From: VAZQ01 sp963816745
GTDB lineage: Bacteria; Pseudomonadota; Alphaproteobacteria; Rhizobiales; Xanthobacteraceae
Direction of reading: 5' to 3'
DNA length: 64,000 nucleotides
Assembly: GCA_963816745.1 (NCBI GenBank)
Contig: CAWFLQ010000003.1
Span: 1-64,000 of the forward strand
The notes beneath the pieces are model-generated. The model saw only the letters and a list, made by a program, of their open reading frames with translations. It was not told where the DNA came from and did not search any database. Of the stretch, positions 43,454 to 51,291 are shown piece after piece. The position numbers were made by a program, and so were the translations under genes. Positions within the stretch are counted from its first letter, which is position 1. Every line of letters begins with the position of its first letter.

Positions 43454-45457
43454 ATGGCTACTCAGACCTCCGCCGCCAGCTCCGATTTCATCAAGAATCT
43501 CGGGCGGATGTACGGCACCTATACCGGCGGCTTCATCGGCTTCATCATCCTCCTCGCGGTCCTCGAGCAGGTCGGGGTGCCGAACAAAGTCCTCGGCTAC
43601 CTGTTCGTGTTCTTCACGCTCGCGGTCTACGCCATCATCGGGGTGATGACCCGCACGGCGCAGATTTCCGAATATTACGTCGCCGGCCGCCGCGTGCCGG
43701 CCTTCTACAACGGCATGGCGACCGGCGCCGACTGGATGTCGGCGGCCTCCTTCGTCGGCATGGCCGGCACGCTGTTCCTGTTCGGCTATGACGGCATCGC
43801 CTGGGTGCTGGGCTGGACCGGCGGCTTCGTGCTGGTGTCGATCCTGGTCGGACCGTACCTGCGCAAGTTCGGCGCCTATACCGTGCCCGACTTCCTGGCG
43901 TTCCGGTTCGGCGGCAACTTCGCCCGCTTCCTCGGAGTGGTCGTGCTGGTCTGCTGCTCCTTCACCTATGTGACGGCGCAGATCTACGGCACCGGCCTGA
44001 TCGCCTCGCGCTTCCTCGGCATGCAGTTCGAGATCGCGGTTTTCGCGGGGCTGGTCGGCATCCTGCTCTGCGCGATGCTGGGCGGCATGCGGGCGGTCAC
44101 CTGGACACAGATTGCCCAGTACATCGTGCTCATCATCGCCTACCTCACCCCGATCGTGATCCTGTCCACCAAGAAATTCGGGATCCCGATCCCGGAGCTC
44201 ACCTACGGGCAGGCGATCGCGGACATCACCGCGCGCGAAGGTCAGATGTTGAAGGACGGCCTTGCGGTCCTGTGCACGGCCGCCTCATGTCCGGCGGGAT
44301 CGCTCAAGCCGCACATCGAGCCGTTCATCAACTACAGCCCGCTGAACTTCTTCGGCATCATCCTCTGCATGATGGTGGGCACGGCGTCGCTGCCGCACAT
44401 CCTGATGCGCTACTTCACCACGCCGAGCGTGCGTGAGGCGCGTCAATCGGTGGCGTGGTCGCTGCTCTTCATCTTCCTGCTCTACTTCTCGGCGCCGGCC
44501 TATGCGGCGTTCTCGAAGCTCGAGGTCTATACCAACATCATCGGCAGGAACCTCGAGGACATCCGGCCGTGGATGTTCACCTGGGGTGAGCTCGGCTTGA
44601 TCCAGATTTGCGGCAAGAACGCCGCCAGTGTGGACGCGATCGTCGCGGCGTGTAAGGCAATCGCCGGTCATCCCGGCGTCGTTCGGCTGCAGGATTTCGT
44701 CATCAATACCGACGTGATCGTGCTCTCCACGCCTGAGATCGCCGGCCTTCCTTACGTGATCTCCGGCCTGGTCGCGGCCGGCGGGCTTGCGGCGGCGCTC
44801 TCCACCGCCGACGGCCTCCTGCTGGCCATCGCCAACGCGCTCAGCCACGACATCTACTACAAGATGCTCGATCCGAACGCGCCGACCATCCGTCGGCTCA
44901 CGGTCGCACGCGTGCTCTTGTTCTTCGTCGCCGTGTTAGCGGCAGCTACCGCCGCGACGAGACCGTCGGACATTCTGGCCATGGTGGGCTGGGCGTTCTC
45001 GCTCGCGATGGCGGGCAACTTCCCGGCACTGGTCATGGGCGTCTGGTGGAAGCGCACGACGGCAACGGGAGCGATCTGCGGCATCATCGCCGGGTTCGGC
45101 CTCTGCCTGTTCTACCTGGTCACGACCCGGTACTTCCCCGGCGCCGGGGTCAAGTATTTCGGCATGAGCTCGCTGTACAACCCGATCACGGGCAAGCCGG
45201 TGATCGCGGACCTTGCGGCGGCGATGGCATTGCCGAACGCCATGGAGATCTTCCCGACGCTCGCCCATCCGCTGGCCAACAAGGTCGGGTGGTTCGACCT
45301 CAACAACATCAACTGCGGGATGTTGGGAGCGCCGCTCGGCTTCCTGGTGATCTACGTCGTCAGCATGATGGGCAAGGAGCCGTCGAGAGAGATGCAGGCC
45401 TACGTCGACGAGATCCGCAAGCCGCGCGGCCGGACGGTGCTGGAAGAGAAGACCTGA
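43454..45457 (+). CDS. Sodium:solute symporter (ActP-like, SSS family)
   Basis: A 667-residue carrier with about 14 membrane helices. SSS landmarks are QISEYYVAGRRVPAFYNGMA, TGADWMSAASFVGMAGTLFL, TVPDFLAFRFGGNFARFLGV, GGMRAVTWTQIAQYIVLIIA and GLAAALSTADGLLLAIANAL (the GLAAALSTADG motif). The C-terminal cytoplasmic tail ends GRTVLEEKT. It is translated 15 nt after the DUF4212 gene and ends at a strong terminator. Acetate or a short-chain carboxylate is the likely substrate. A cobalt/proline-type role cannot be excluded from sequence alone. Confidence 0.93.
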   Translation: MATQTSAASSDFIKNLGRMYGTYTGGFIGFIILLAVLEQVGVPNKVLGYLFVFFTLAVYAIIGVMTRTAQISEYYVAGRRVPAFYNGMATGADWMSAASFVGMAGTLFLFGYDGIAWVLGWTGGFVLVSILVGPYLRKFGAYTVPDFLAFRFGGNFARFLGVVVLVCCSFTYVTAQIYGTGLIASRFLGMQFEIAVFAGLVGILLCAMLGGMRAVTWTQIAQYIVLIIAYLTPIVILSTKKFGIPIPELTYGQAIADITAREGQMLKDGLAVLCTAASCPAGSLKPHIEPFINYSPLNFFGIILCMMVGTASLPHILMRYFTTPSVREARQSVAWSLLFIFLLYFSAPAYAAFSKLEVYTNIIGRNLEDIRPWMFTWGELGLIQICGKNAASVDAIVAACKAIAGHPGVVRLQDFVINTDVIVLSTPEIAGLPYVISGLVAAGGLAAALSTADGLLLAIANALSHDIYYKMLDPNAPTIRRLTVARVLLFFVAVLAAATAATRPSDILAMVGWAFSLAMAGNFPALVMGVWWKRTTATGAICGIIAGFGLCLFYLVTTRYFPGAGVKYFGMSSLYNPITGKPVIADLAAAMALPNAMEIFPTLAHPLANKVGWFDLNNINCGMLGAPLGFLVIYVVSMMGKEPSREMQAYVDEIRKPRGRTVLEEKT

Positions 45458-45483
45458 CCGGCACGCTGCAAGCCAAGTCGGGA

Positions 45484-45513
45484 GCGGGGCCCTCCGGGGC
45501 CCCGCTTCTTTTT
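45484..45513 (+). terminator. Rho-independent terminator after the symporter
   Basis: GCGGGGCC (45484-45491) pairs with GGCCCCGC (45498-45505), followed by TTCTTTTT (45506-45513). It begins 26 nt after the symporter stop. Confidence 0.9.
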
Positions 45514-45582
45514 CGGCAGGGTCCCTTGCCGACCGGCGCGGCGGCGGTCATCCTTTAAAACCGCTCAGGGAGATCGTCGGCC

Positions 45583-45893
45583 GTGACCGGTTCGTATCCC
45601 ATATCTGACCTATTGGTACTTCCACCTGCCGAACTTCGTTCTGGCGGCGCTGATGTACACGCTGCTCGGTCGCGTGCTGCTCGGACTGATCGTCGGGCCG
45701 GAATCCGACGAATTACATCTGGCGCTTCTTCTGCCGCATCACCGATCCGTTCATCGCGCTCATTGCACCGCTGACGCCGAAGGCAGCCGCGCCGGTCGTG
45801 GTCTGGCTGTTCGGGGTGGTATGGCTGTTCTGGCTGCGGGTCGGCTTGCTCTTTCTGTTTTTGTCGCTCGGCCTATTCCCGCGCGTGACTTGA
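45583..45893 (+). CDS. Small membrane protein (YggT-like), two frame breaks
   Basis: From a GTG with AGGGAG nine bases upstream, joining three frames gives ~103 residues: TYWYFHLPNFVLAALMYTLL, GRVLLGLIVGPESD, then NYIWRFFCRITDPFIALIAP and AAAPVVVWLFGVVWLFWLRV with a final hydrophobic stretch to a stop at 45893. Breaks lie near 45600 and 45710. The (I/N)YIWRFFCRITDPFI.. pattern resembles the YggT (DUF751-related) membrane family. It is followed 8 nt later by another small membrane protein gene. Confidence 0.6.
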
Positions 45894-45901
45894 GCCGTAC
45901 C

Positions 45902-46228
45902 ATGGATCGCACGCTCTATTACGTAGGCATCGCCTTCTTCGGAATGATCAACGGCCTGTTCAACCAGCTCTGGCTGCTGTTTGCGCTCATTCACGTGCAG
46001 ATTCTTTCCCCGGCGCTGTTGTTCGGCAGCGTGCCGCTGACCTTGATGTTCTCGTCCTTGATGGTCTCGACCGCGACCATCATCCTCGGCGGCATTCCCG
46101 CAGCAATCTACGAGCGGATAGTCGGTGCGAAGGAGGATTCGACCGAAGCTTCGTTGTGGATCTGGCTCGCTGGAACCGCGCTGCTCACCCTGCCGGCAAT
46201 GGGCAATTTCATCAATATCGGCCTTTAG
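45902..46228 (+). CDS. Small four-helix membrane protein
   Basis: A 108-residue protein, MDRTLYYVGIAFFGMINGLF at the start, with hydrophobic segments near 7-27, 34-55 (LLFGSVPLTLMFSSLMVSTA), 58-70 and 88-106 (SLWIWLAGTALLTLPAMGNF). One acidic cytoplasmic loop (ERIVGAKEDSTEA) precedes the last helix. It lies 8 nt after the YggT-like gene and is probably co-transcribed with it. I do not recognise a characterised family. Confidence 0.7.
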   Translation: MDRTLYYVGIAFFGMINGLFNQLWLLFALIHVQILSPALLFGSVPLTLMFSSLMVSTATIILGGIPAAIYERIVGAKEDSTEASLWIWLAGTALLTLPAMGNFINIGL

Positions 46229-46307
46229 GGCATATCCCCACGCTCGGATGCGCCTGCGAATGAGCGTCCGACAGTTGCAAGTCGAGAGCGAACGCGAGGC
46301 TCGATGC

Positions 46308-46481
46308 TCACCGAAGCAGATAGACAATTCCGAGCACCACAATCACCGCAGCCACAGCCCAAATGATCTTGGTCTGAGTGCTGCCCATCCACTCGAGCAC
46401 CTCCCAGCGAGCCCTATTCTCCTGGAAAATTTCCTTCTTCATGATCGCCTCCAAGTCTTGCTTCATGAAGTCTCTTTTCAT
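46308..46481 (-). CDS. Small single-span membrane protein
   Basis: A ~57-residue protein, MKRDFMKQDLEAIMKKEIFQ followed by ENRARWEVLEWMGSTQTKII and a C-terminal membrane helix (WAVAAVIVVLGIVYLL). The frame is open further upstream to 46619, but the Met-rich beginning (three Met within 15 residues) is the likeliest start. It converges with the membrane protein at 45902. Function unknown. Confidence 0.5.
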   Translation of the reverse strand: MKRDFMKQDLEAIMKKEIFQENRARWEVLEWMGSTQTKIIWAVAAVIVVLGIVYLLR

Positions 46482-46701
46482 GAAGTCGTGGATCGCCTGC
46501 TCGTGCCATCCGACATAGAGTGACGTGAGGATACGGCTATCATCGTATGGGCGCAATCGATGACGGTGCGGAACCCGGCGGCGCCGGCGGATCGAGGCGG
46601 TCCGAGGTTGCGCTGTCAAACGGCATCGAGCGGTGTAAGCTCGCCGACAAGCTCATCCTCCGTGTCAGCCGTTCCGGCAAGCCCGCAAGGGAGGTCGACC
46701 T

Positions 46702-48168
46702 TTGCACTTGCAGACAAAGCTGTTTCGCGCTGTCGCCCGCGATCACATGGGGCCCAAGCCCGTGGAGGTCGCGCGCGCATCGAGCGTCGGCGAGGCCGTG
46801 AACAGCATGGCGCAAAGCGGCAGCCGCGTGGTGATCGTCACGGACTCCCACGGCCGGCCGGCCGGAATCCTCACCGAGCAGGACATAGTGCGGCGCGTCG
46901 CCTGGCGCGCCACGCCCGATCAGCCGGTCGAGACGGTGATGAGTGCACCAGTCGTTACCGTTTCCGCCGACGACCATCTCCTCGATGCGATCACGGCGAT
47001 GCGCCGGCATCGCTTGAGCCATGTCCCGGTCATCGACGGAACCGGCCGGCTCGCCGGGCTGCTGGGGCTGCACGACGTGCTCCTGTTCCTCTCGGGCTGG
47101 CTCACGCGCCTGACCGATCAGCTCGTGCAGGATGACACCCTCGACGGCTTGAAGCGGGTCAAGGAATGGGAGGCCGACCTTACCAAGGACTTTCTGCGCG
47201 ACGGCATGCCCATCGCCGAGGTGCAAGCGCTGCTCACGGAGATCAACTTCGAACTGCACCGGCGCGCGCTCGTGCTCGCAATCAATACCCTGGCAGCCGA
47301 CGGCTGGGGCAAGCCGCCGGTGCCGTTCGCGCTCATCGTCATGGGTTCCGCGGGCCGCGGCGAATGCCTGTTGGCGCCCGACCAGGACAACGGGTTCATC
47401 CTGGCCGATTACGACGACGACGCGCACGCGCGTGTCGATGCCTATTTTGTCCCGCTTGCCGTGCGCTTCACGCAACTGCTCGATGCCATCGGATTCCCGC
47501 TCTGCCTGGGAAATGTCATGGCCACCAACCCGGTCTGGCGCAAGCGGATCTCGGAATGGCGCAAGCAGATCGCCGGCTGGCTGCGAAAGCGCACGGAGGC
47601 CCAGCTGCTGTTGAGCGACGTCCTAGTCGATTTCCAGCACGTGTGGGGCGACGCGGCGCTTTCACAGGCGCTGCGCCGCCACATCATGCAGGCGATCGCC
47701 AGAAGCCCGACCTTCGTCAGGGACCTCTTCTCCATCGAGGCTGACCACGGCGCGGCGCTCGGCTGGTTCGGGCGGCTGCGGAGCGAGCGAGACAAGCAAG
47801 ACCGGCCGGGGATGATCAATCTGAAGCTGCGCGGCAGCTTGCCCCTGGTGGAGGCTGCACGGCTGCTGTCGCTCAGGGCGGGGCTGCCGGAGACCTCCAC
47901 GCTCGCACGGCTCGACGGACTCGCAGCGAAAGGCGCGTTGCATCCCGAGGATCACGACAATCTGAGGGATGCGTTTCTGTTCATCTCGCGGCTGCTGCTA
48001 CGCCAGCAGGTCGAGGATGTCGCGGCCGGCCGCGACATCGGCGACTTCGTACCCGAGGAGCGGCTGAGCAAGCGCGAAAAGGACCACCTCGTGACCTGCC
48101 TGCGGGGTATCGTCAACGTGCGCGACACGCTGGAGGTCGATCTCGTATCAGGTATCAGAACTCCTTGA
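46702..48168 (+). CDS. CBS-pair/DUF294 nucleotidyltransferase-like protein (2)
   Basis: A 488-residue protein, probably from a TTG start with GGGAGG seven bases upstream. A CBS pair covers ~10-130 (GILTEQDIVRRVAWRATPDQ, VIDGTGRLAGLLGLHDVLLF). A helical linker is followed by the nucleotidyltransferase signature VMGSAGRGECLLAPDQDNGF (G215, S216, D227, D229) and the DUF294 C-terminal domain (AARLLSLRAGLPETSTLARL). It is a paralogue of the gene at 40697, with the same architecture but low identity, and is intact. It converges with the sensor-kinase gene across 39 nt. Substrate unknown. Confidence 0.9.
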   Translation: MHLQTKLFRAVARDHMGPKPVEVARASSVGEAVNSMAQSGSRVVIVTDSHGRPAGILTEQDIVRRVAWRATPDQPVETVMSAPVVTVSADDHLLDAITAMRRHRLSHVPVIDGTGRLAGLLGLHDVLLFLSGWLTRLTDQLVQDDTLDGLKRVKEWEADLTKDFLRDGMPIAEVQALLTEINFELHRRALVLAINTLAADGWGKPPVPFALIVMGSAGRGECLLAPDQDNGFILADYDDDAHARVDAYFVPLAVRFTQLLDAIGFPLCLGNVMATNPVWRKRISEWRKQIAGWLRKRTEAQLLLSDVLVDFQHVWGDAALSQALRRHIMQAIARSPTFVRDLFSIEADHGAALGWFGRLRSERDKQDRPGMINLKLRGSLPLVEAARLLSLRAGLPETSTLARLDGLAAKGALHPEDHDNLRDAFLFISRLLLRQQVEDVAAGRDIGDFVPEERLSKREKDHLVTCLRGIVNVRDTLEVDLVSGIRTP

Positions 48169-48207
48169 TGACCGGGTCGGACATCGAATCCGACTACCGA
48201 CTCCTGG

Positions 48208-50982
48208 TCACTGGACCGCCTCTAGCGCGGTTGTGGGCAGCGCGGCAACCGCGTCGCGCATGCCGGCCCCCGGAATTCGGAAGGAAAAGGTCGCGCCCTT
48301 GCCGACCTCGCTCTCGACCCAGATCTCGCCGTTGAAGTGCCGGAGAATCTCGCGCGAGATCGGGAGGCCCAACCCGGTTCCGGCCGGCTTGTCCGTGAGC
48401 GTGTTGCCGGCCTGCTGGAATCGCTCGAAAATCCTGTTGTGGTCCTTCTTGTCGATGCCGATGCCGTTGTCGTGGACGTCGACGCGCAAGGCGCCGCCTT
48501 CCCGCCGCGCCTCGAGCCGAACCCAGCCGCTTTCCTTGTCGGAAAACTTCACGGCGTTGGAGATCAAATTGACGATGACCTGCATCAACCGGTCGGCGTC
48601 GACCCGAACGATCGGAAGGTCATCCTCGAGGACGGTTTCGAGCTTTATCTTGCCGTGCTTGCGAACGAGGCCCTTGGTGGCGGCGAGCGCCTGCTCGATG
48701 GCGGCGCGCGGAGCGATATCGGCTATGTGCCATTCGATCTTGCCGGCCTCCATCTTGGCCAGATCGAGGATATCATTGAGGAGCCGCGTCAGGCGCTCGC
48801 TCTCCTGCACGATGATCTGAAGGAACTCGCGGCGCTCCTCGATCGGCAAATCCGGGTTGTCGTGCACGATCTCGCTGAAGGAGCGGATCGAGGTGAGCGG
48901 CGTCCGCAGCTCGTGGCTCACCGTCGTCACGAAGTCGTCCTTGAGCTTGTCGAGCTCCTGAAGCCGCTCGTTCGCGGCTCTCAACTCATTGGTTGCAGCT
49001 TCGAGCTCCTTGCTCTTCTCCTCCAGCCGTCGGCTGTAGACGATGAGCTCGGAGGCTTCGTCCAGGATCTGCATGACCTCGTCGATGTCGTGCATTTCCT
49101 CGCGCAGCACCGAGGCGACCATGATGCGCGCCGAGGACGCGCCGATGGCGCCGGCGAGCTGGCGCTCGACGTAGGACACGATATCGGCATCGGCCGGGCT
49201 GGCGTCGTCGAGGCGGCGGTTGCGCTCGCGTGCGAGGCGATGGAACGCGGCTTCGGCCAGCGGCTCGCCGATGAAGCGGGCGAGCAGGCGCCGCAAGTCG
49301 CCGATCGTGGCCCGGCCGCGCCAAATCCGCTCTCCGGACGCCGCGCGAAAGATGTCCACGAACTGGTTGGCCTGGCTGCGCTCGATGATGGTCTGCGAGG
49401 TCACCAGCGAGACGGCCACGTAGAGCCCGACATTGACGACCATCGTCCAGAACAGCGCATGCGCGATCGAATCGAGGCCGGAAAGTCCGAACAGCTCGTA
49501 GGGGCGCAACAGCGCGAAGCCGAACGGACCGTCGTTCACGAAGCTTTCCCCGATCCAGCCGGAGCGGGCGAAGGATGGCAGGAGCAGCGTGTAGATCCAG
49601 ATGAGAAAGCCGCCGGTCAGCCCGGCGAGGGCTCCGGCCTTGGTTGCTCCGGTCCAAAGAATGCCCCCGATGATCGCGGGGGCGAACTGCGCGGCCGCCA
49701 CGAACGAGACCAGCCCGATGGTGACGAGGGCATAGGTCTCGCCGATGAGCCGTACATACGCGTACCCGAGCAGCACGATCACCACGATGGCGCCGCGTCG
49801 GATGGCCAGCAGGACACCGGTCAGATCGCGACGCTCCGACAGGTGCAGGCGGCCGACCCGCAGCAGCGTCGGCATGACGAGGTCGTTGCAAACCATGGTG
49901 CTGAGCGCCACGGTCTCGACGATGATCATGCCCGTCGCGGCGGAAAGCCCGCCGATGAAGGCGAGCAGCGCGATCGTCTGCTGATGCTCGGCCATGGGCA
50001 GCGCGAGCACGAACGTGTCGGCGTCCACGCTTCCTTGCGGGAAATGGAGCAAGCCGCCGAAGGCGATGGGCAGCACGAAGATGTTGATGAGGAGAAGATA
50101 GAGCGGGAAGAGCCAGACCGCCTTCTTGACGTGCCGCTCGTCGACATTCTCGACCACGAGCACCTGGAACTGTCGCGGCAACACGAAGATCGCCAGCATG
50201 GCGAGCACGGTGAGCGAGATCCAGCTCGTGTAACCGGTGCCCGCGTCGATGGTGAACAGCTTGGCCAGATCGCCCGAGGCAGCGGCGCGCGAGAACAGGT
50301 CGCCGAATCCCTGATATACCCCGAAGGTGACGAACACCCCGACGGCGAGGAATGCCAACAGCTTGACCACCAACTCGAAAGCGATGGCCGCCACCATTCC
50401 CTCGTGGTGCTCGCTCGCATCGATGTGCCGCGTCCCGAACAGGATGGCAAAGGCCGCCATGACGAGGGCCACATAGAGCGCGGTGTCCTGCAGGACGGGA
50501 GTGGAACCTGATTGCGCCGGCATCACGATCTCCGGATAGCCGAGCAGCACCGAGAAGCTCATGGAGATCGCTTTGAGCTGCAGCGAGATATACGGAAGAA
50601 TCCCGACCACCGCGACAATCGTCACCAGGCCGCCGAGATTGGAGCTCTTGCCATAACGGGAGGCGATGAAGTCGGCGATCGAGGTGATGCGGTTGACCTT
50701 GCTGATGCGAATGATCTTCCGGATCAGGTACCAGCCCAGGATGAAAGTCAGGGTCGGGCCGATGTAGATCGGCAGGAATCCGACGCCGCTGGAGGCGGCG
50801 CGGCCGACGCTGCCGTAGAAAGTCCAAGACGTGCAGTAGACGGCGATCGACAGCGCGTAGATATACGGATTGCCGATGATGCTCTGTCCGCGATCCGCAC
50901 GCTTGTCGCCGTAATAGGCGATGGCGAACAGGAGACACAGGTATAGGAACGCGACGGCGACGATCGTCGGCGCGGTGAGCAT
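48208..50982 (-). CDS. Hybrid Na+:solute symporter/sensor histidine kinase (CrbS-like)
   Basis: A 924-residue protein. Residues 1-~530 are an SSS-type carrier domain with ~13 helices (VAFLYLCLLFAIAYYGDKRA, YALSIAVYCTSWTFYGSVGR, GGLSAATGMIIVETVALSTM). A linker and coiled coil follow (ELEAATNELRAANERLQELD), then a HisKA domain with H690 in TVSHELRTPLTSIRSFSEIV and a complete ATPase domain (N box VIVNLISNAVKFS, G1 DVHDNGIGIDKKD, F box, G2 GTGLGLPISREIL). This is the CrbS/CbrA architecture, in which transport-domain occupancy or flux is thought to control the kinase. In gammaproteobacteria CrbS governs acetate use. It follows the small membrane protein gene by 3 nt. Confidence 0.92.
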   Translation of the reverse strand: MLTAPTIVAVAFLYLCLLFAIAYYGDKRADRGQSIIGNPYIYALSIAVYCTSWTFYGSVGRAASSGVGFLPIYIGPTLTFILGWYLIRKIIRISKVNRITSIADFIASRYGKSSNLGGLVTIVAVVGILPYISLQLKAISMSFSVLLGYPEIVMPAQSGSTPVLQDTALYVALVMAAFAILFGTRHIDASEHHEGMVAAIAFELVVKLLAFLAVGVFVTFGVYQGFGDLFSRAAASGDLAKLFTIDAGTGYTSWISLTVLAMLAIFVLPRQFQVLVVENVDERHVKKAVWLFPLYLLLINIFVLPIAFGGLLHFPQGSVDADTFVLALPMAEHQQTIALLAFIGGLSAATGMIIVETVALSTMVCNDLVMPTLLRVGRLHLSERRDLTGVLLAIRRGAIVVIVLLGYAYVRLIGETYALVTIGLVSFVAAAQFAPAIIGGILWTGATKAGALAGLTGGFLIWIYTLLLPSFARSGWIGESFVNDGPFGFALLRPYELFGLSGLDSIAHALFWTMVVNVGLYVAVSLVTSQTIIERSQANQFVDIFRAASGERIWRGRATIGDLRRLLARFIGEPLAEAAFHRLARERNRRLDDASPADADIVSYVERQLAGAIGASSARIMVASVLREEMHDIDEVMQILDEASELIVYSRRLEEKSKELEAATNELRAANERLQELDKLKDDFVTTVSHELRTPLTSIRSFSEIVHDNPDLPIEERREFLQIIVQESERLTRLLNDILDLAKMEAGKIEWHIADIAPRAAIEQALAATKGLVRKHGKIKLETVLEDDLPIVRVDADRLMQVIVNLISNAVKFSDKESGWVRLEARREGGALRVDVHDNGIGIDKKDHNRIFERFQQAGNTLTDKPAGTGLGLPISREILRHFNGEIWVESEVGKGATFSFRIPGAGMRDAVAALPTTALEAVQ

Positions 50983-50985
50983 GCG

Positions 50986-51258
50986 CTAGGCTCCCGTCCT
51001 GTCGTTCGTCACCTCCGAGCCGCCCGGCGGGGTGTCTTCCGTCCCGGCGGGCTCCTCGTCGGCATCCGAGCTTTCGATCGCCAGTGTGACCAGAACGATG
51101 AGCAGCGTCCAAGCCGCGAACAGGTAGAGATAAAGACTGGGAAGACCGAGAATGCGGTCAGGGGTATTGAAAATGCCGAGGAACGGCGGCGTGAAGAGAA
51201 GCACGCCGAGGAGGAACAGCGCCACGAGCCGCTCATGGGTGAGTCCGGGTCGGGTCAT
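50986..51258 (-). CDS. Small two-span membrane protein of the sensor operon
   Basis: A 90-residue protein, MTRPGLTHERLVALFLLGVL at the start, with two membrane segments (~10-28 and ~42-62, LPSLYLYLFAAWTLLIVLVT) and an acidic, Pro/Gly-rich cytoplasmic tail. It lies between the exonuclease-fusion gene (33 nt) and the hybrid kinase gene (3 nt), so its product probably assists one of these membrane proteins, as DUF4212 does for the symporter. Function not established. Confidence 0.8.
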   Translation of the reverse strand: MTRPGLTHERLVALFLLGVLLFTPPFLGIFNTPDRILGLPSLYLYLFAAWTLLIVLVTLAIESSDADEEPAGTEDTPPGGSEVTNDRTGA

Positions 51259-51291
51259 GGAGTCATTCCTCGGTTTGCGTAACTCAGTTGA

